Of a DNA stretch of 57,500 nt, positions 1 to 10,664 are shown in pieces; the stretch's first letter is position 1; every line of letters begins with the position of its first letter. The translations under genes were made by a program, and so were the position numbers. This DNA comes from Prorocentrum cordatum (lineage: Eukaryota > Sar > Dinophyceae > Prorocentrales > Prorocentraceae), in NCBI GenBank assembly GCA_963575745.1, contig CAUYUJ010000849.1, forward strand, positions 1-57,500. The letters run 5' to 3'. The notes under the pieces are model-generated. The model was not told the DNA's origin and did not search any database. It saw only the letters and a list, made by a program, of their open reading frames with translations.

Positions 1-524
1 TTCGCGTTTGCGCGTGTGTGTGGACGTTCGCGTGTGGATGTGTGTGTGCGTGTGTGTGTGTGTATGTGTGTGTGTATGTGCGCATGTGTGTGGAACATGC
101 TGGCGTACGTGTGTACTCTTGTGTATTAGTCTGTGTGTCTCCGTGTGTGCGGGCCTATGTGCGTGTGCTTGCTTGTGTGACTGCCTGTTTGCTATCCTGC
201 GTCTGTGTTCGTCTGCGCATGTGCGTGTGCGCGTGCGCGCGCGGTGTGGTGCCGCCGTCCGCGCGCCCCCCCTCCCCCCTCCCCCCTCCCCCCCCCGGCG
301 CTCCGCGAGGGCGGTGTGGTTGGAGCGGAGGGAGGGCCGGCCCCAAAATGGGGCGGTGCCTCCCCCCTCCGGAGCGCCGGCGGGGAGGGCGGGGGCGCGT
401 GGGGGCGGCAGGGGAGCGCGGGGGGGGGGCGCTGAGGTGGCTGCGGTGCGTGCGTCATCGTGTGGTCGTCAGTGCGTGGGTTTCCCTGGATGCTTGCGTG
501 TGCGTCTGTGTGCGTGGGTTGTAC

Positions 525-560
<36 letters not shown>

Positions 561-870
561 GTGCGTGTGAGTGTTTGTGTGTGCCCCCGTGTGTGTATGT
601 GCATGTGTGATTGGTGTGCGTGTGCGCGTCCCTCTGTGTGTGTGTGTGTGAGATGTGCTGTGTGTTTGTGCGTGCGCGTTTGCGCGTGTGTGTCGACGTT
701 TGCGTGTTGATGTGTTGCGTGTGCGTGTGTGTGTGTATGGGTGGTGTGTGTGTGGAGCATGCTGGCGTATGTGTGCGTTCTTGTGTATGTATATGTGTTT
801 GTATGTGTGTGTTCGTTTGTGCGTGCTTATGTGCGTATGCTCGTTTATGTAAGTGCCTCTTTGCTATCCG
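1..870. repeat. TG-rich microsatellite block with an internal duplication
   Basis: Mostly (TG)n/(TGTGCG)n sequence, interrupted at about 240-460 by a GC-rich patch. The segment at about 1-200 recurs in diverged form at about 668-875: both contain GCGTTTGCGCGTGTGTGT, then a GGA(A/G)CATGCTGGCGTA stretch, and end with TTTGCTATCC. The block therefore looks like a duplicated unit about 667 bp apart. Open frames on both strands encode only Cys-Val or His-Thr dipeptide runs and are not genes. Confidence 0.9.
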
Positions 871-879
871 GGTTTTGGA

Positions 880-2050
880 CGCTACCAAGTAGCTGGAAGC
901 TAAGAGTAATTCCGGCGCGTCCCAGAGCTAGTTGGCAAGAAAAATCTCGACGGACCTTTTGGTGACTTTTGGTCGGTTGAAAATTTTGCGTCCCAGAGCT
1001 AGTTGGCAAGAAAAAATACTCGACGGACCTTTTGGTGACTTTGGTCGGTTTTGAAATTTTGTTCTCAAAATTTGAACATTCGTTAGAGCTCTAGTATTTT
1101 TTCCCATGATATTCGATCTTATTCCCGCTCGCCATCTTGATCTCAGCTCGATCGGGTAACTTTGAAGGCCAAAAAGCACAGGGCGGGAACGGCCGTTTCG
1201 AGTCATCTTGATAGGCGCTGTCGGTTTTCTCAAGATAACTCGAGCTTCAGGACACCTACAGAGCTGGTCAGCACAGCTAATGCGTTCAGAATGATCAGGC
1301 GCGTTCGCCTGTTGAATCCAGAGGTCTGAACTCGGTCTGCTAGCCGAGCTAGGGTCGCAAACCTATTCGTATTATTCGAGTCATTGTAGCAGACGCTCTC
1401 GGTTTTTCGTACTTAACTCGATCTATAGGGCAGCCACAGAGCTGATACTAACAGAAATCGATTGAGAATTATCAGGCGCGTTCGTCTGTTGCATCAAGAG
1501 CTCTGAAATCGGCCTTCTCCCCGAGCTAGGTTCGCGAACCCATTCGTATTGTTCGAGTCATCTTGAGAAGTGCTCTCGGTTTTCTGTACATAAATCGTGC
1601 TGGGGGAGGGGCTATAGCTCTGCTGGTCACAGGAATCGATTTCGAGACATCAGGCGCGTCCGTTCGTCGAACCGATCGCTCGAAACTCGGTCTGCTGCTC
1701 GAACGAAATCTGCGAAACTGTTGTATTATTCGAGTCATCCTGAGAGGTACTCTCGGTTTTCTGCACTTAACTCATACTGTATGGGCTGCAGAGCTGGTAA
1801 TCACAGAAATCGATCCGCAGACATGAGACACGTCCGCCTGTCGCATTCAGAGGTCTGAACTCGGTTTCATACTCGAGCTCGATTGGAAAACTGTTTGTTT
1901 GTTTTGTTAGAGTCATCTTTGGAGGTTCATAATCGCTTGGGCTGAAAAACTGGTCGTTCTCTGAAATTCGTTCCCACATTATATATTGTCAGGAAGCTCT
2001 ACGAGTCCCCCGGCGGTAAGAAAGGTTGACGGTTTACCGCCGGCGCCCAG
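880..2050 (+). mobile_element. Family A element, 5' end incomplete, four tandem repeats
   Basis: The left block (about 893-1205) carries the family A signature: AGAGTAATTCCGG, CTCGACGGACC, TTAGAGCTCTAGTATTTTT, the CTCGCCATCTTGATCTCAG stretch and GCGGGATCGGCC. Four tandem repeats of about 177 bp follow (starts near 1213, 1390, 1568, 1746). The right end has the inverted-repeat arm GGAAGCTCTACGAGT (1992-2006), a hairpin with 10-bp stems CCGGCGGTAA (2010-2019) and TTACCGCCGG (2034-2043), and the terminal CCCAG at 2050. Within the left block about 68 bp is duplicated in tandem (about 917-1050). The left arm ACTCGTAGAGCTTCC is missing. No coding capacity is visible. Confidence 0.8.
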
Positions 2051-2440
2051 TTATTGCTGGCTAAGATAATTCCGGCACGCCCAACGCTCAACAATCTCGA
2101 CTGAATTTTCGACAACTTTTGCTCGGTTGAAAATTTTGTTCTCAAAATTTGAACATTCGTTAGAGCTCTAGCATTTTTTTCCGTGACATTCGATCTTATT
2201 ATTGCTCGCCATCTTGATCTCAGCTCGATCGGGTGAATATTACTTCGAAAGCACTGTGGCGGGATCGACCGTTTTTCTGAACATAACTCGAGCCCAAGGG
2301 CAGCTACAGAGCTGGTAAGCACAGCTAATGCATGCATAATGATCAGGCGCGTTCGCCTGTTCAACCCAGAGGTCTGAACTCGGTCTGCTAGCCGAGCTAG
2401 GGCCACAAACCTGTTCGTATTATTGAGTCATTTTGACAAA
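2051..2440 (+). mobile_element. Family A element fragment (left block plus one repeat)
   Basis: It begins TTATTGCTGG directly after the hairpin end of the previous copy, which is the position 24 bases inside a full family A left end. It contains the left block and one tandem repeat, then breaks off into unrelated sequence. It has no right arm or hairpin. Confidence 0.7.
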
Positions 2441-3068
2441 AACGCTCGGTTTGCACTGCGAGTGGCTCACTTGCTTGGGTCAGGGGGGCACTCGCCCGCA
2501 AGCATCTGAGTTATCGTTATCCCTCGTGTTCTCCCTAATCTCATCTCTTCTTTTCTCTCCTCTTACTGTTCCCTCGCCCACTCACCAACACTCTTTCTCT
2601 TTCACCTACTCCCTCCTCTCAGCCGCATCTCCCGCCGCACAGGGCCGGTCTCCTCCACAGATCTGTCGCGTCGTTCTTTGCTGCAGCTGGCCGGCAGCCA
2701 GCAACTACTGGCCAGAGGACGCACGGACCTCCGTCAGCTTCTACTTATGCCGATGCGGCAAAGACATCGAGGCAAGAGCCGCTCTGGGTTCAGGAGGGGC
2801 TCTTGGTCTTCGGGCTGACCCTTGGGCCTTCGGGTGGGGGAACCCATTCGTGACCGAGGCTCGCCAAGGTTGACCCTTGGGGCCCTCGGGTGGGGGAACC
2901 CATTCGTGACCGAGGCTCGCCAAGGTTGACCCTTGGGACTCGGCGTTCCTTGTCGCGGCGCGATGGCTGTCGGGTCGATCCTCGGGTCCCGGTGGAGGAG
3001 CCTATTCGTGACCGCGGCTCGCCGTGGCCAGGCGGGCTTCTTCGTTCCTCACGCAGCGCGCCCTGTCG
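2441..3068. other. Unassigned sequence with a 59-bp direct repeat
   Basis: No gene is recognised. A unit of about 59 bp (starting GGGTGGGGGAACCCATTCGT) occurs at about 2830 and 2889, with a degenerate third copy near 2993. A 146-codon frame at 2433-2873 includes NYWPEDARTSVSFYLCRCG but shows no recognised family or flanking support. An untested exon cannot be excluded. Confidence 0.5.
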
Positions 3069-3073
3069 TCGCG

Positions 3074-3153
3074 GCGTGTGCGTGTGTGTGTGTGTGTGCG
3101 TGTGTGCGTGTGTGTGTGTGGGTGTGTGTGGGTGTGTGCGTGTGTGTGTGTGT

Positions 3154-3190
<37 letters not shown>

Positions 3191-3250
3191 TGGGTGTGTG
3201 TGTGTGTGTGTGTAAGTGCGTGTCTGTGTGTGTGTGTGTGTGTGTGTTTC
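3074..3250. repeat. (TG)n microsatellite
   Basis: About 175 bases of TG with CG and GG interruptions. Overlapping frames are low-complexity artefacts. Confidence 0.95.
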
Positions 3251-3375
3251 GCTGCAGGTGCCAGCCGTCCCAGGTATGCCTCCGTCGTCACCTGCTTGGG
3301 ACGTGCTGGTCTATCCCTTCCACTCCCTGAGGGCTTGTCGGCTTTTCGCCAATCGACGTGGTGGGATCGCGCCAG

Positions 3376-3475
3376 GTGAATCCAGGTAGATGCAGATGCA
3401 TCCAGGTAACTACAGGCAAATCGAGGTACATCCGGGCAAATCCAGGTACATCCAGAGATCTCCAGGGAAAGTTCG
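3376..3475 (+). repeat. Short tandem repeat of ATCCAGGTA(C)
   Basis: Degenerate 10-14 bp units such as ATCCAGGTAGATGC, ATCCAGGTAACTACAGG and ATCCAGGTACATCC are repeated for about 100 bases. Confidence 0.6.
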
Positions 3476-3595
3476 AGCAACTCGCGGCTGCTCCAGCGCG
3501 AGTCGAAGGACGGCAGAAGTCGTTGAGCTTTTAACGATCCACTCCCCAGAGGTGCGACGGACCTCCGAGACGGAGTTTCAGCTCACATTCTGGAG

Positions 3596-3913
3596 TTGTT
3601 GTTCCCTCCACTGGACGGCTCTGTTCTTCGTGCCGGATTTTCTCGAGGTGTTTTGAGCTTCTGGAAGAATCTATGTGATGAGGATGGATGCGCTGTTTTG
3701 CTGACGCCAGCTTGCACCACACAGTTGGTTCCACATACTGCCCGACTGAGATGTAAGATCGAGGTCGATTCGCCTACAGATGTTCTTGCTTGTTGGAGGT
3801 GTTTGTACATTCTGGGGAGGGTACCTTTGGATGCTCTTTGTGTCTTGGCCAGCGGAGGGTCTCATGGTCTCATGTTCTTGGAGAGTGTTCTTTTATCCGA
3901 GGTTCGACTGTAG
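3596..3913 (+). CDS. Possible exon or hypothetical 105-codon frame
   Basis: This frame lies in sequence free of recognisable repeats. Its composition is balanced, with hydrophobic, acidic and basic residues mixed and six Cys, for example TPACTTQLVPHTARL and VLACWRCLYILGRVPLDALC. I recognise no family. The ATG is arbitrary, because dinoflagellate exons need not begin with one. A chance open frame is equally possible, so this is only a candidate. Confidence 0.15.
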   Translation: MLFPPLDGSVLRAGFSRGVLSFWKNLCDEDGCAVLLTPACTTQLVPHTARLRCKIEVDSPTDVLACWRCLYILGRVPLDALCVLASGGSHGLMFLESVLLSEVRL

Positions 3914-3944
3914 CATACACATAGCCTGCTCAATGTATGTTCTA

Positions 3945-4045
3945 GCATATGCGCTGCACCACGCATATTATACCACGTCTGTTGCACCACGTAGCTTGCA
4001 CCGCATACTTTGCAGCACATCTCTTGCACCACAGCGAGGGCTTCA
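3945..4045 (+). repeat. Short imperfect repeat of TTGCACCACG
   Basis: TGCACCACGCATATTATACC, TTGCACCACGTAGC, TTGCACCGCATAC and TTGCACCACAGC recur every 15-20 bases. Confidence 0.6.
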
Positions 4046-4321
4046 CGTCGAGAGCGCAGACACGCTTACTGATTGGGGTCCACGCTGGCAGAGATCTTGC
4101 TGCAGCAAGATTCCTTTCTCGGCTCCTTCTGCGCCGTCCCCGCTTTCCCCATGCCTCGGCTTCGTCCCACTCTCGAGCCAGAGCGCGCGCGCGGGGCCTG
4201 CCAGAGGTCGTGCGCCAGCTGCAGATGACGATCGTGCTCTTCTTGTGCGCGCCCCGGTTTCGTGTGGTCTGCGCTGGCGAGGCGCGGCGGAGGAGGGCCA
4301 GGCGAGACCTCGGCGGCCCTT

Positions 4322-4735
4322 CTCCTGGCGTTGTTCGTTCCTGTGTGGGCCCCCATGGAGGCTTCTCGTCGCCCCGGCTGGGTTCCCCTCGAACAGACGG
4401 GTCAGGACGGCCCCCGGGCCGGGAGGGTTGTGGGTACGGCTTGTGTGCCAGCTTGGGCACGACGGCCCTTGCTGGCGTTTTCGTTCTTTCTCTGGGCCTC
4501 CGTGGAGGCTTCTCGTCGCCACGGCTGGCCACCGCTTCGAAAAAGCGGGTCAGGATGATGGACCCCCGGGCCGGGAGGGCTGTGGGCACGGCTCGTGTGC
4601 CGATTTGGGCACGGCGGCCCTTGCTGGCGTCTTCCGTTCTTTTTCTGGGCCTCCCGGAGGCCTCTCGTCGCCACGGCGCGGGCCGCCTCGGAAGAGCAGG
4701 TCAGGATGGACCCCGGGAGGGTTGTGGGTACTCAT
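4322..4735 (+). repeat. Minisatellite of about 150 bp, three copies
   Basis: The segment GAGGCTTCTCGTCGCC (or GAGGCCTCTCGTCGCC) recurs near 4357, 4505 and 4660. Each copy is followed by a GGGTCAGGA stretch, CCCGGGCCGGGAGGG, TGTGGGTACGGC and ACGGCCCTTGCTGGCG. The overlapping long frames on both strands translate the repeat and have no recognisable domain. Confidence 0.8.
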
Positions 4736-4775
4736 GAGGTGGCGAAGCGTCCTGGCTCGCCTGTAGCCCTGCCGA

Positions 4776-4890
4776 ACCATGTTCTAAGAACCTTCTGTGG
4801 TCTCCACGACATGTTCTTAGAACATTTCTGGCTGGTCCTGTCTTGTTTGAACACATCGGAATTGTGTTTTAAGAACACTGTTTTTGTTCT
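4776..4890. other. Cluster of GTTCTNAGAAC palindromes
   Basis: GTTCTAAGAAC (about 4780), the 15-base palindrome ATGTTCTTAGAACAT (about 4811) and GTTTTAAGAAC (about 4866) lie within 100 bases. They could be a small repeat unit or protein-binding sites. Nothing nearby shows a regulated gene. Confidence 0.45.
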
Positions 4891-4957
4891 GAGGCCATTT
4901 TTTTCGGATGCAACTCCTGGGGGGGCAACTTCTGATTTTGCCCTGGTCCGAAATCCA

Positions 4958-5012
4958 GCTTAAACCCGCTTAATCCCGCCTAATCCGGCTAAGTCCCGCT
5001 TAATCCGAGGCC
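4958..5012 (+). repeat. Short tandem repeat of CCCGCTTAATC
   Basis: Units of about 10-11 bp (CCCGCTTAATC, CCGCCTAATC, CGGCTAAGTC, CCGCTTAATC) are repeated in tandem. Confidence 0.7.
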
Positions 5013-5628
5013 CACTCCGGCGTGATAGCCCCCAAATGGGGCTTAATCCTCTTCAGTCTTTCCGACGAGAACCTCCCAGTAGTTGCCTCCTAAATTTTTG
5101 AGTTCTAACAACATTTCGTGGTAGGGCTACAGGAATGCCGGGGCGGCCGGTCCTTGCTCCGGGGTACAGCTCTGGAGCCAGCCTGGGCTGGGCAAGAGTC
5201 AGGAGGGGAAGAAACACACAGACACAATTGATCGTCGACTCCCAGGAAGATATGGGAAAATATGGAAGTGTGGGGGGGGGGGGGAGACAATTACCCTGCG
5301 ACGTACCCAACCCACGTGCATCAAATGGCAAGGGGAGTATGCCAACATTAGCAGGAACAACGACAGTGTAGACGCGGCGATTTGCTGTGCAAGCTACATG
5401 GGATGCGCATGCGTTGCACGATTCACAGGACGACGATCGAAAGAACGAGGCTTGAGGCCCCAGGATCGAAGAAGAACGGGTACGGGAACGAGGGGTAGGA
5501 GAGGGATGGAATGGAGGGCGGGGGGGGCGAAAGGCCATCGCGGAAGCAGCAGCATGCATGGAGAAGGTGAGGCGGGGAATAGGACGACGATGAAAGTGGC
5601 GGGAGGAGACAGAAGACTGCCGCGTTTT
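5013..5628. other. No recognisable gene
   Basis: Neither strand shows a recognisable protein, RNA gene or A/B repeat end. The sequence contains a G run near 5270-5285 and otherwise looks non-repetitive. Confidence 0.5.
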
Positions 5629-6379
5629 TCAAGTGCGAGCTAAACCCGCAGCGCTGCCTGCGCCATGTCGTCGCAGAGTTCCACATGATAAAACTTGTTT
5701 AGAGTGCAAGGAACGAGCGAGGCGTAGCTCGCCCGCTAGCTTCTCCGCCTCCTTCCCGCACATTTCAGCGCGGGAGCTGAACGCTCGCAGGCGCGCCGCC
5801 AGGTCTGCGGGCGGCCCGCGGGAAAGAAACTCAAGGCCGGGGTCGCGTATCATCAATCGGTTGTCCATCGTCCAAAGTTGCACTGGCGACGTACTGGTTG
5901 AACGCGGAGCGAGCAGCATCACGCGCGTGCCTGAACGCCACGCAGGTACAGTGCACGCGCGATTGGGACTTCAGGTCGATCACGCGCGTCTCCACCAGGC
6001 TTGGCAACACCACGCGACTGAGGATCTCACTGCGGTCTGCCATGCTGCTGTCCGCGAATGCAATGCGCTGCCTGCAAGTAAGGCGGCGGCGTCCACTTGT
6101 CTCAGAAGATGTTCCCGCGGGCCCGAAGGGCGACCGCCAGCTCGAGCCGCGGCGCCGGCAGGCCAGATAAGGATCATGCAACAGCAAAGACGATGACAGA
6201 GCAACGAGGTATCGGCGAGTGCATGACCGGCCTCCGTTTCCTGCACTTCTTTCCTGTAGTTCCCCTAGCTCATCGAGCTCAGCAGATGTTTCTGCGGGTC
6301 CGAAGGACGACCGCCAGCTCGAGTCGCAGCGCCGACGAGCTGCATCCACATCAGGCAACACCCCAGGAGACACTGGCAC
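5629..6379 (-). other. Possible minus-strand coding region with duplicated segment
   Basis: Two overlapping minus-strand frames (5831-6379 and 5629-5922) could be one coding stretch joined by a frame change near 5880. The upstream frame contains SEILSRVVLPSLVETRVIDL and the downstream one the helical, charged LRAFSSRAEMCGKEAEKLAG. A segment of about 45 bp (CGAAGG-CGACCGCCAGCTCGAG) occurs twice, near 6125 and 6302. I recognise no family. The stretch might equally be decayed sequence. Confidence 0.2.
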
Positions 6380-6504
6380 ACAACGATTTGACGTCAGTCA
6401 GTGCCAGACCACTCCATGTCTAGTTCCTCGCACACATACAGTCGATCGCAGATGCGGGATAATCGAAGTAGAATGACGGGTCCAATCTGCGTCCGCGTAG
6501 GACG

Positions 6505-7465
6505 TCACTATGCTGGACCCCGCAGCAGGTCTCGAAAGTGGCGACAGTTTCATGGGCCCCACAGCAGCCCTCGAAAGTGGCGACAGTTTCACAGATCGTA
6601 GCCCCCCAGCGCTGGCGAGGTCTAGTCTGAGTCCCCGTAGGACGTCACTCCGCTGGCCCCCCAGCAGCCTTCGAAAGTGGCGACAGTTTCACAGATCGCA
6701 GCCCCCCAGGGATGGCGAGGTCTAATCTGTATCCCCGTAGGGCGTCACTCCGCTGGGCCCCCCACGCAGCCTTCGAAAGTGGCGACAGTTTCACAGATCG
6801 CAGCCCCCCAGGGATGGCGAGGTCTAATCTGAATCCCCGTAGGGCGTCACTCCGCTGGGCCCCCCAGCAGCCCTCGAAAGTGGCGACAGTTTCACAGATC
6901 GCAGCCCCCCAGGGATGGCGAGGTCTAATCTGAATCCCCGTAGGGCGTCACTCCGCTGGGCCCCCCAGCAGCCCTCGAAAGTGGCGACAGTTTCACAGAT
7001 CGCAGCCCCCCAGGGATGGCGAGGTCTAATCTGAATCCCCGTAGGGCGTCACTCCGCTGGGCCCCCCAGCAGCCCTCGAAAGTGGCGACAGTTTCACAGA
7101 TCGCAGCCCCCCAGGGATGGCGAGGTCTAATCTGAATCCCCGTAGGGCGTCACTCCGCTGGGCCCCCCAGCAGGAAAGTGGCGACAGTTTCACAGATCGC
7201 AGCCCCCCAGGGATGGCGAGGTCTAATCTGAGTCCCCGTAGGGCGTCACTCCGCTGGCCACCCCAGCAGCCCTCGAAAGTGGCGACAGTTTCACAGATCG
7301 CAGCCACCTAGAGATGGCGAGGTCTAATATAAGTCCCCGTGGGGCGTCACTCCGCTGGCCACCCCAGCAGCCTTCGAAAGTGGCGACAGTTTCACAGATC
7401 GCAGCCCCCTAGAGATGGCGAGGTCTAATATAAGTCCCCGTGGGGCGTCACTCCGCTGGCCCCCA
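6505..7465 (+). repeat. 101-bp minisatellite, about ten copies
   Basis: AGTGGCGACAGTTTCA recurs near 6575, 6675, 6778, 6878, 6980, 7080, 7179, 7278 and 7379, so the period is about 101 bp. The unit reads CAGATCGCAGCCCCCCAGGG, ATGGCGAGGTCTAATCTGA, CCCCGTAGGGCGTCACTCCG, CTGGGCCCCCCAGCAGCC. One copy (near 7170) lacks 9-10 bases. The array abuts the right-end block of a family A element. Its open frames are translations of the repeat, since the period is not a multiple of three. Confidence 0.95.
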
Positions 7466-7579
7466 TTGCTTGGGCTGAAAATTTTTTTCAGTGTATTTTT
7501 TTCGACATTATATGTTGTCAGGAAGCTCTACGAGTCCCGCGGCGGTAACAAAGGTTGACGGTTTACCGCCGGCGCCCAG
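7466..7579 (+). mobile_element. Family A right-end fragment
   Basis: It starts in the distal family A block (TTGCTTGGGCTGAAAA, ACATTATATGTTGTCAGG) and ends with the arm GGAAGCTCTACGAGT (7521-7535), the hairpin and CCCAG at 7579. The rest of the element is replaced by the 101-bp minisatellite. Confidence 0.8.
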
Positions 7580-8319
7580 TCGGAAGAGCTTCGGCAGTTC
7601 TTCCAGGCTCCTAGGCAGATCTCCCTTGCGCGCTTTGCAGGGCCCCACGCATCAGCGGCGTCCCTGCAAGCGTCTCCTGCGAGGTTTTCAGCGTCCCGCG
7701 CATCATTTCAGGCGGCCTGGCAGAGGTCCCCGCAGCGTTCCGCGCTTGGCTTCGCTATCCGGGTTTTTCAGCTCCTTGGAGAGCTGAGGGTTTCAGATAA
7801 GAAGCCGGCGGTGGGTGGTTAGGAGCACACGCCCACCTCCGCCGGTCCACGATTCTCGCAGCGCCCTGCCGGAACCGGCAGCGGGTCCGGGAGCGTGGCT
7901 TCCTAGCGTTTCCCAATACGCGTGGCTACAGGGTGCGCGAAGCGCTTCGGCAGAGCTTCGGAAGAGCTTCGGCAGTTCTTCCAGGCTCCCAGGCAGATCT
8001 TGCTTGCGCGCTTTGCAAGGCCCCACGCATCGTAAGCGGCGCCCCTGCAAGCGTTTCCTGCGAGGTTTCCAGCGTCCCGCGCATCGTTTCAGGCGGCCTG
8101 GCAGAGGTCCGCGTGCGGCGTTCCGCGCTTGGCTTGGCTATGCGGGTTTTAAACGCTTACAAGTTCCCGGATATCTCCTTGGAGAGCTGACGGTTTCAGA
8201 TAGAAGCCGGAGGTGGGTGGTGAGGGAGACACGCTCACCTCCGCCGGTCCACGATTCTCGCAGCAGGTTGCCGGAACCGGCAGCGGGTCCGGGAGCGTGG
8301 CTTCCTAGCGTTTCCCAAT
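7580..8319 (+). repeat. Repeat C, unit of about 400 bp, two copies
   Basis: Copies begin near 7580 and 7945 with GAGCTTCGGCAGTTCTTCC. They run through TGCAAGCGT-TCCTGCGAGG, CGCTATCCGGGTTTT and AGAAGCCGG-GGTGGGTGGT to GCGGGTCCGGGAGCGTGGC and TTTCCCAATA. The same unit recurs at 9984-10664. No protein is recognised in any frame, although the three-frame openness gives long shadows. Confidence 0.8.
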
Positions 8320-8715
8320 ACCTCGTAGAGCTCTTCGGGATCGATGAGCTAGAGGAATTCCGGCGCGGGGTGGAGCTAGTTGATCGACCCGGCGAGAAAG
8401 GACAAAGTGGTAACTTTTGGGTGGTTTTGCAATTTTTTCAAATATATTTGACAATTTATTTTGAGAAAGCAGATTTTTACTCCGAGCATTGGCATATAAA
8501 CTTTGTTCTCTGAGCAGCTCAGCTCTCTAGAGCCATTTTTAGTACCAGTTCACTTGGAGCAACCCACTCCATGTGAGTTCGAAAAATTCGAACTTGAAGT
8601 TTTCGTAGAAAAGCCGAAGAAGCTCTTCGCTTTGATCCTGAGCTGCCTCACGGATGCAAGAAGCTCTACGAGGTTCCCGGCGGTGACCAGGTTGACGGTT
8701 CACCGCCGGCGCCAG
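8320..8715 (+). mobile_element. Family B element, full length
   Basis: It starts ACCTCGTAGAGCTCTTCGG after a T, followed by the family B left signature ATCGATGAGCTAGAGGAATT. The body is AT-rich and non-coding. The right end is the arm AAGCTCTACGAGG (8661-8673), the hairpin CCGGCGGTGA to TCACCGCCGG, and CCAG, followed by T. The total is 396 bp. The right flank TTCCGGCGCG is an internal position of family A, so the copy appears nested in a family A left block. Confidence 0.8.
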
Positions 8716-9836
8716 TTCCGGCGCGCCCATAGCTAGTTGGCTCGAAAAATCTCGACTGAACTTTCCACAACTTTTGCTCGGTTAAACATTTTGTTCTCAA
8801 AATTTGACAATTTGTTGGAGCTCTAGTATTTTTTTCCGTGATATTCGATCTTATTCCCGCTCGCCATCTTGATCTCAGCTCGATCGGGTGAATATTACTA
8901 TCGAAAAGCACTGTGGCGGGATCGGCCGTTTTGAGTCATCTTGATATGCGCTGACGGTTTTCTGAACATAACTCGAGCTCTAGAGCAGCTACAGAGCTGG
9001 TAAGCACAGGTAATGTATGCATAATGATCAGGCGCGTTCGCCTGTTGAATCCAGAGTCTGAACTCGGTCTGCTAGCCGAGCTAGGGCCACAAAGCTGTTC
9101 CCATTATTCGAGTCATTTTGACAGAAACGCTTGGTTTTCTGCACTGAACTCGAGCTCTGTCTGCTCCCCGAACTAGCTTCGCGAAACTATTCTATTGTTC
9201 GAGTCATCCTGAGAGGTGCTGTCGGGTTTCTGCACTTAATTCGGGCTGTAGGGGGGCTGCAGGGCTGGTAATGACAGGAGTCGATTCGCAGACATCAGAC
9301 GCGTCCGTCTGTCGCATTTAGAGATCAAAAACTATTCACTATAAGTCAGATTGCGTTCGTCTGTCGAATCCAGAGCTCTCAACTCAATTTGCTGCCCGAT
9401 CTAGAATCGCGAAATTATTTGTATTGGTCGAGTCATCCAGAGAAGTGCTTCCGGTTTTTCTTCACTAAACTCGAGCTGAGGGAGGCTACAGTGCTGGTAC
9501 TCACAGAAATCGATTTCAAGACATCAGGCGCGTCCGCCTGTCGAATCCAGAACTCGGAACTCGGTCTCCTGCCCGAATTAGGTCTGCGAAACTACTGTAT
9601 TCTTCGAGTTATCCTGAGAGGTGCTATCGGTTTTCTGCACTTAACTCGCAGGGCTGGTAATGACAGGAGTCGATTCGCAGACACCATACGCGTCTGCCTG
9701 TCACATTCAGAGGTCAACAAATATGCACTATAAGTTGTTGGTAGGTGCTGTCGGTTTTCTCAACTTAAGTCGAGCTAGGAAGCTCTACAAATCCCTCGGC
9801 GGTAACCAAGGTTGATGGTTCACCGCCGACGCCCAG
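8716..9836 (+). mobile_element. Family A element, left arm missing
   Basis: It begins inside the left block at TTCCGGCGCG and carries about five tandem repeats with phase marks such as CTCGGTCTGCT and GGCGCGTTCGCCTGTTGAA. The right end is AGCTCTACAA (a mutated arm), hairpin and CCCAG at 9836. The repeats are diverged from one another. It is non-coding. Confidence 0.75.
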
Positions 9837-9983
9837 TATGAATATCGAAAAAAATCAAAAATGAAGATGTTCGAGAAATCTCTATTTTCTCACTCTGTGT
9901 CGATTCTCTGCACTCTGACCAGTGAGAGGAGCTCTACGAGGTTCCCGGCGGTGACCAGGTTGACGGTTCACCGCCGGTGCCAG
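9837..9983 (+). mobile_element. Short hairpin-ended element fragment (type D)
   Basis: AT-rich sequence (GAATATCGAAAAAAATC, TCTGTGTCGATTCTCTGCAC) ends in AGGAGCTCTACGAGG, hairpin CCGGCGGTGA/TCACCGCCGG and CCAG. A closely related copy is at 18236-18440. No left arm is visible. Confidence 0.65.
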
Positions 9984-10664
9984 TACGCGTGGCTCGAGGG
10001 TGCGCGAAGCGCTTCGGCAGAGCTTCGGAAGAGCTTCGGCAGTTCTTCTAGGCTCCCTGGCAGATCTTTCTTGCGCGCTTTGCAGGGCCGCACGCATCGT
10101 AAGCGGCGCCCCTGCAAGCGTCTTCTGCGAGGTTTCGAGCGTCCCGCGCATCGTTTCAGGCGGCCTAGCAGATGTCCCCGTGCGGCGTTCCGCGCTTCGC
10201 TTCGCTATCCGGGTTTTGGACGCTTACAAGTTCCCGGATAGCTCCTTGGAGAGCTGAGGGTTTCAGATAAGAAGCCGGAGGTGGGTGGTGAGGGAGACAC
10301 GCCCACCTCCGCCGGTCCACGATTCTCGCAGCAGGTTGCCGGAACCGGCAGCGGGTCCGGGAGCGTGGCTTCCTAGCGTTTCCCAATACGCGTGGCTCCA
10401 GGGTGCGGAAAGCGCTTCGGCAGAGCTTCGGAGGAGCTTCGGCAGTTCTTCCAGGCTCCTAGGCAGATCTTCCTTGTGCGCTTTGCAGGGCCCCACGCAT
10501 TGTAAACGGCGCCCCTGCAAGCGTCTTCTGCGAGCTTTCCAGCGTCCCGCGCATCTTTTCAAGCGGCACGGTGGAGGTCCCCGTGCGGCGTTTTGGAGCG
10601 CTTCCCGCTCCGCGCCTGGCTTCGCTATCCGGGTTTGGACGCTTACAAGTGGATGCTTACAAGT
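9984..10664 (+). repeat. Repeat C, two more copies
   Basis: The unit described at 7580 recurs with phase marks near 10012 and 10415, a period of about 403 bp. The sequence TACGCGTGGCT at the start matches the unit's own end, so the preceding type D element is inserted in it after CCCAAT. Confidence 0.8.

Noticed and set aside
1205-1990. Regularly spaced repeats as a possible CRISPR array (also 6505-7465)
   Set aside because: Units are contiguous tandem repeats of 101 or about 177 bp without unique spacers of constant length, and the context is eukaryotic.
2007-2050. Hairpin units as integron attC sites with cassettes between them
   Set aside because: There is no integrase and the genome is eukaryotic. 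Intervening segments are repeat elements with matched inverted ends rather than gene cassettes, and insertion occurs outside the hairpin (CCCAG^T).
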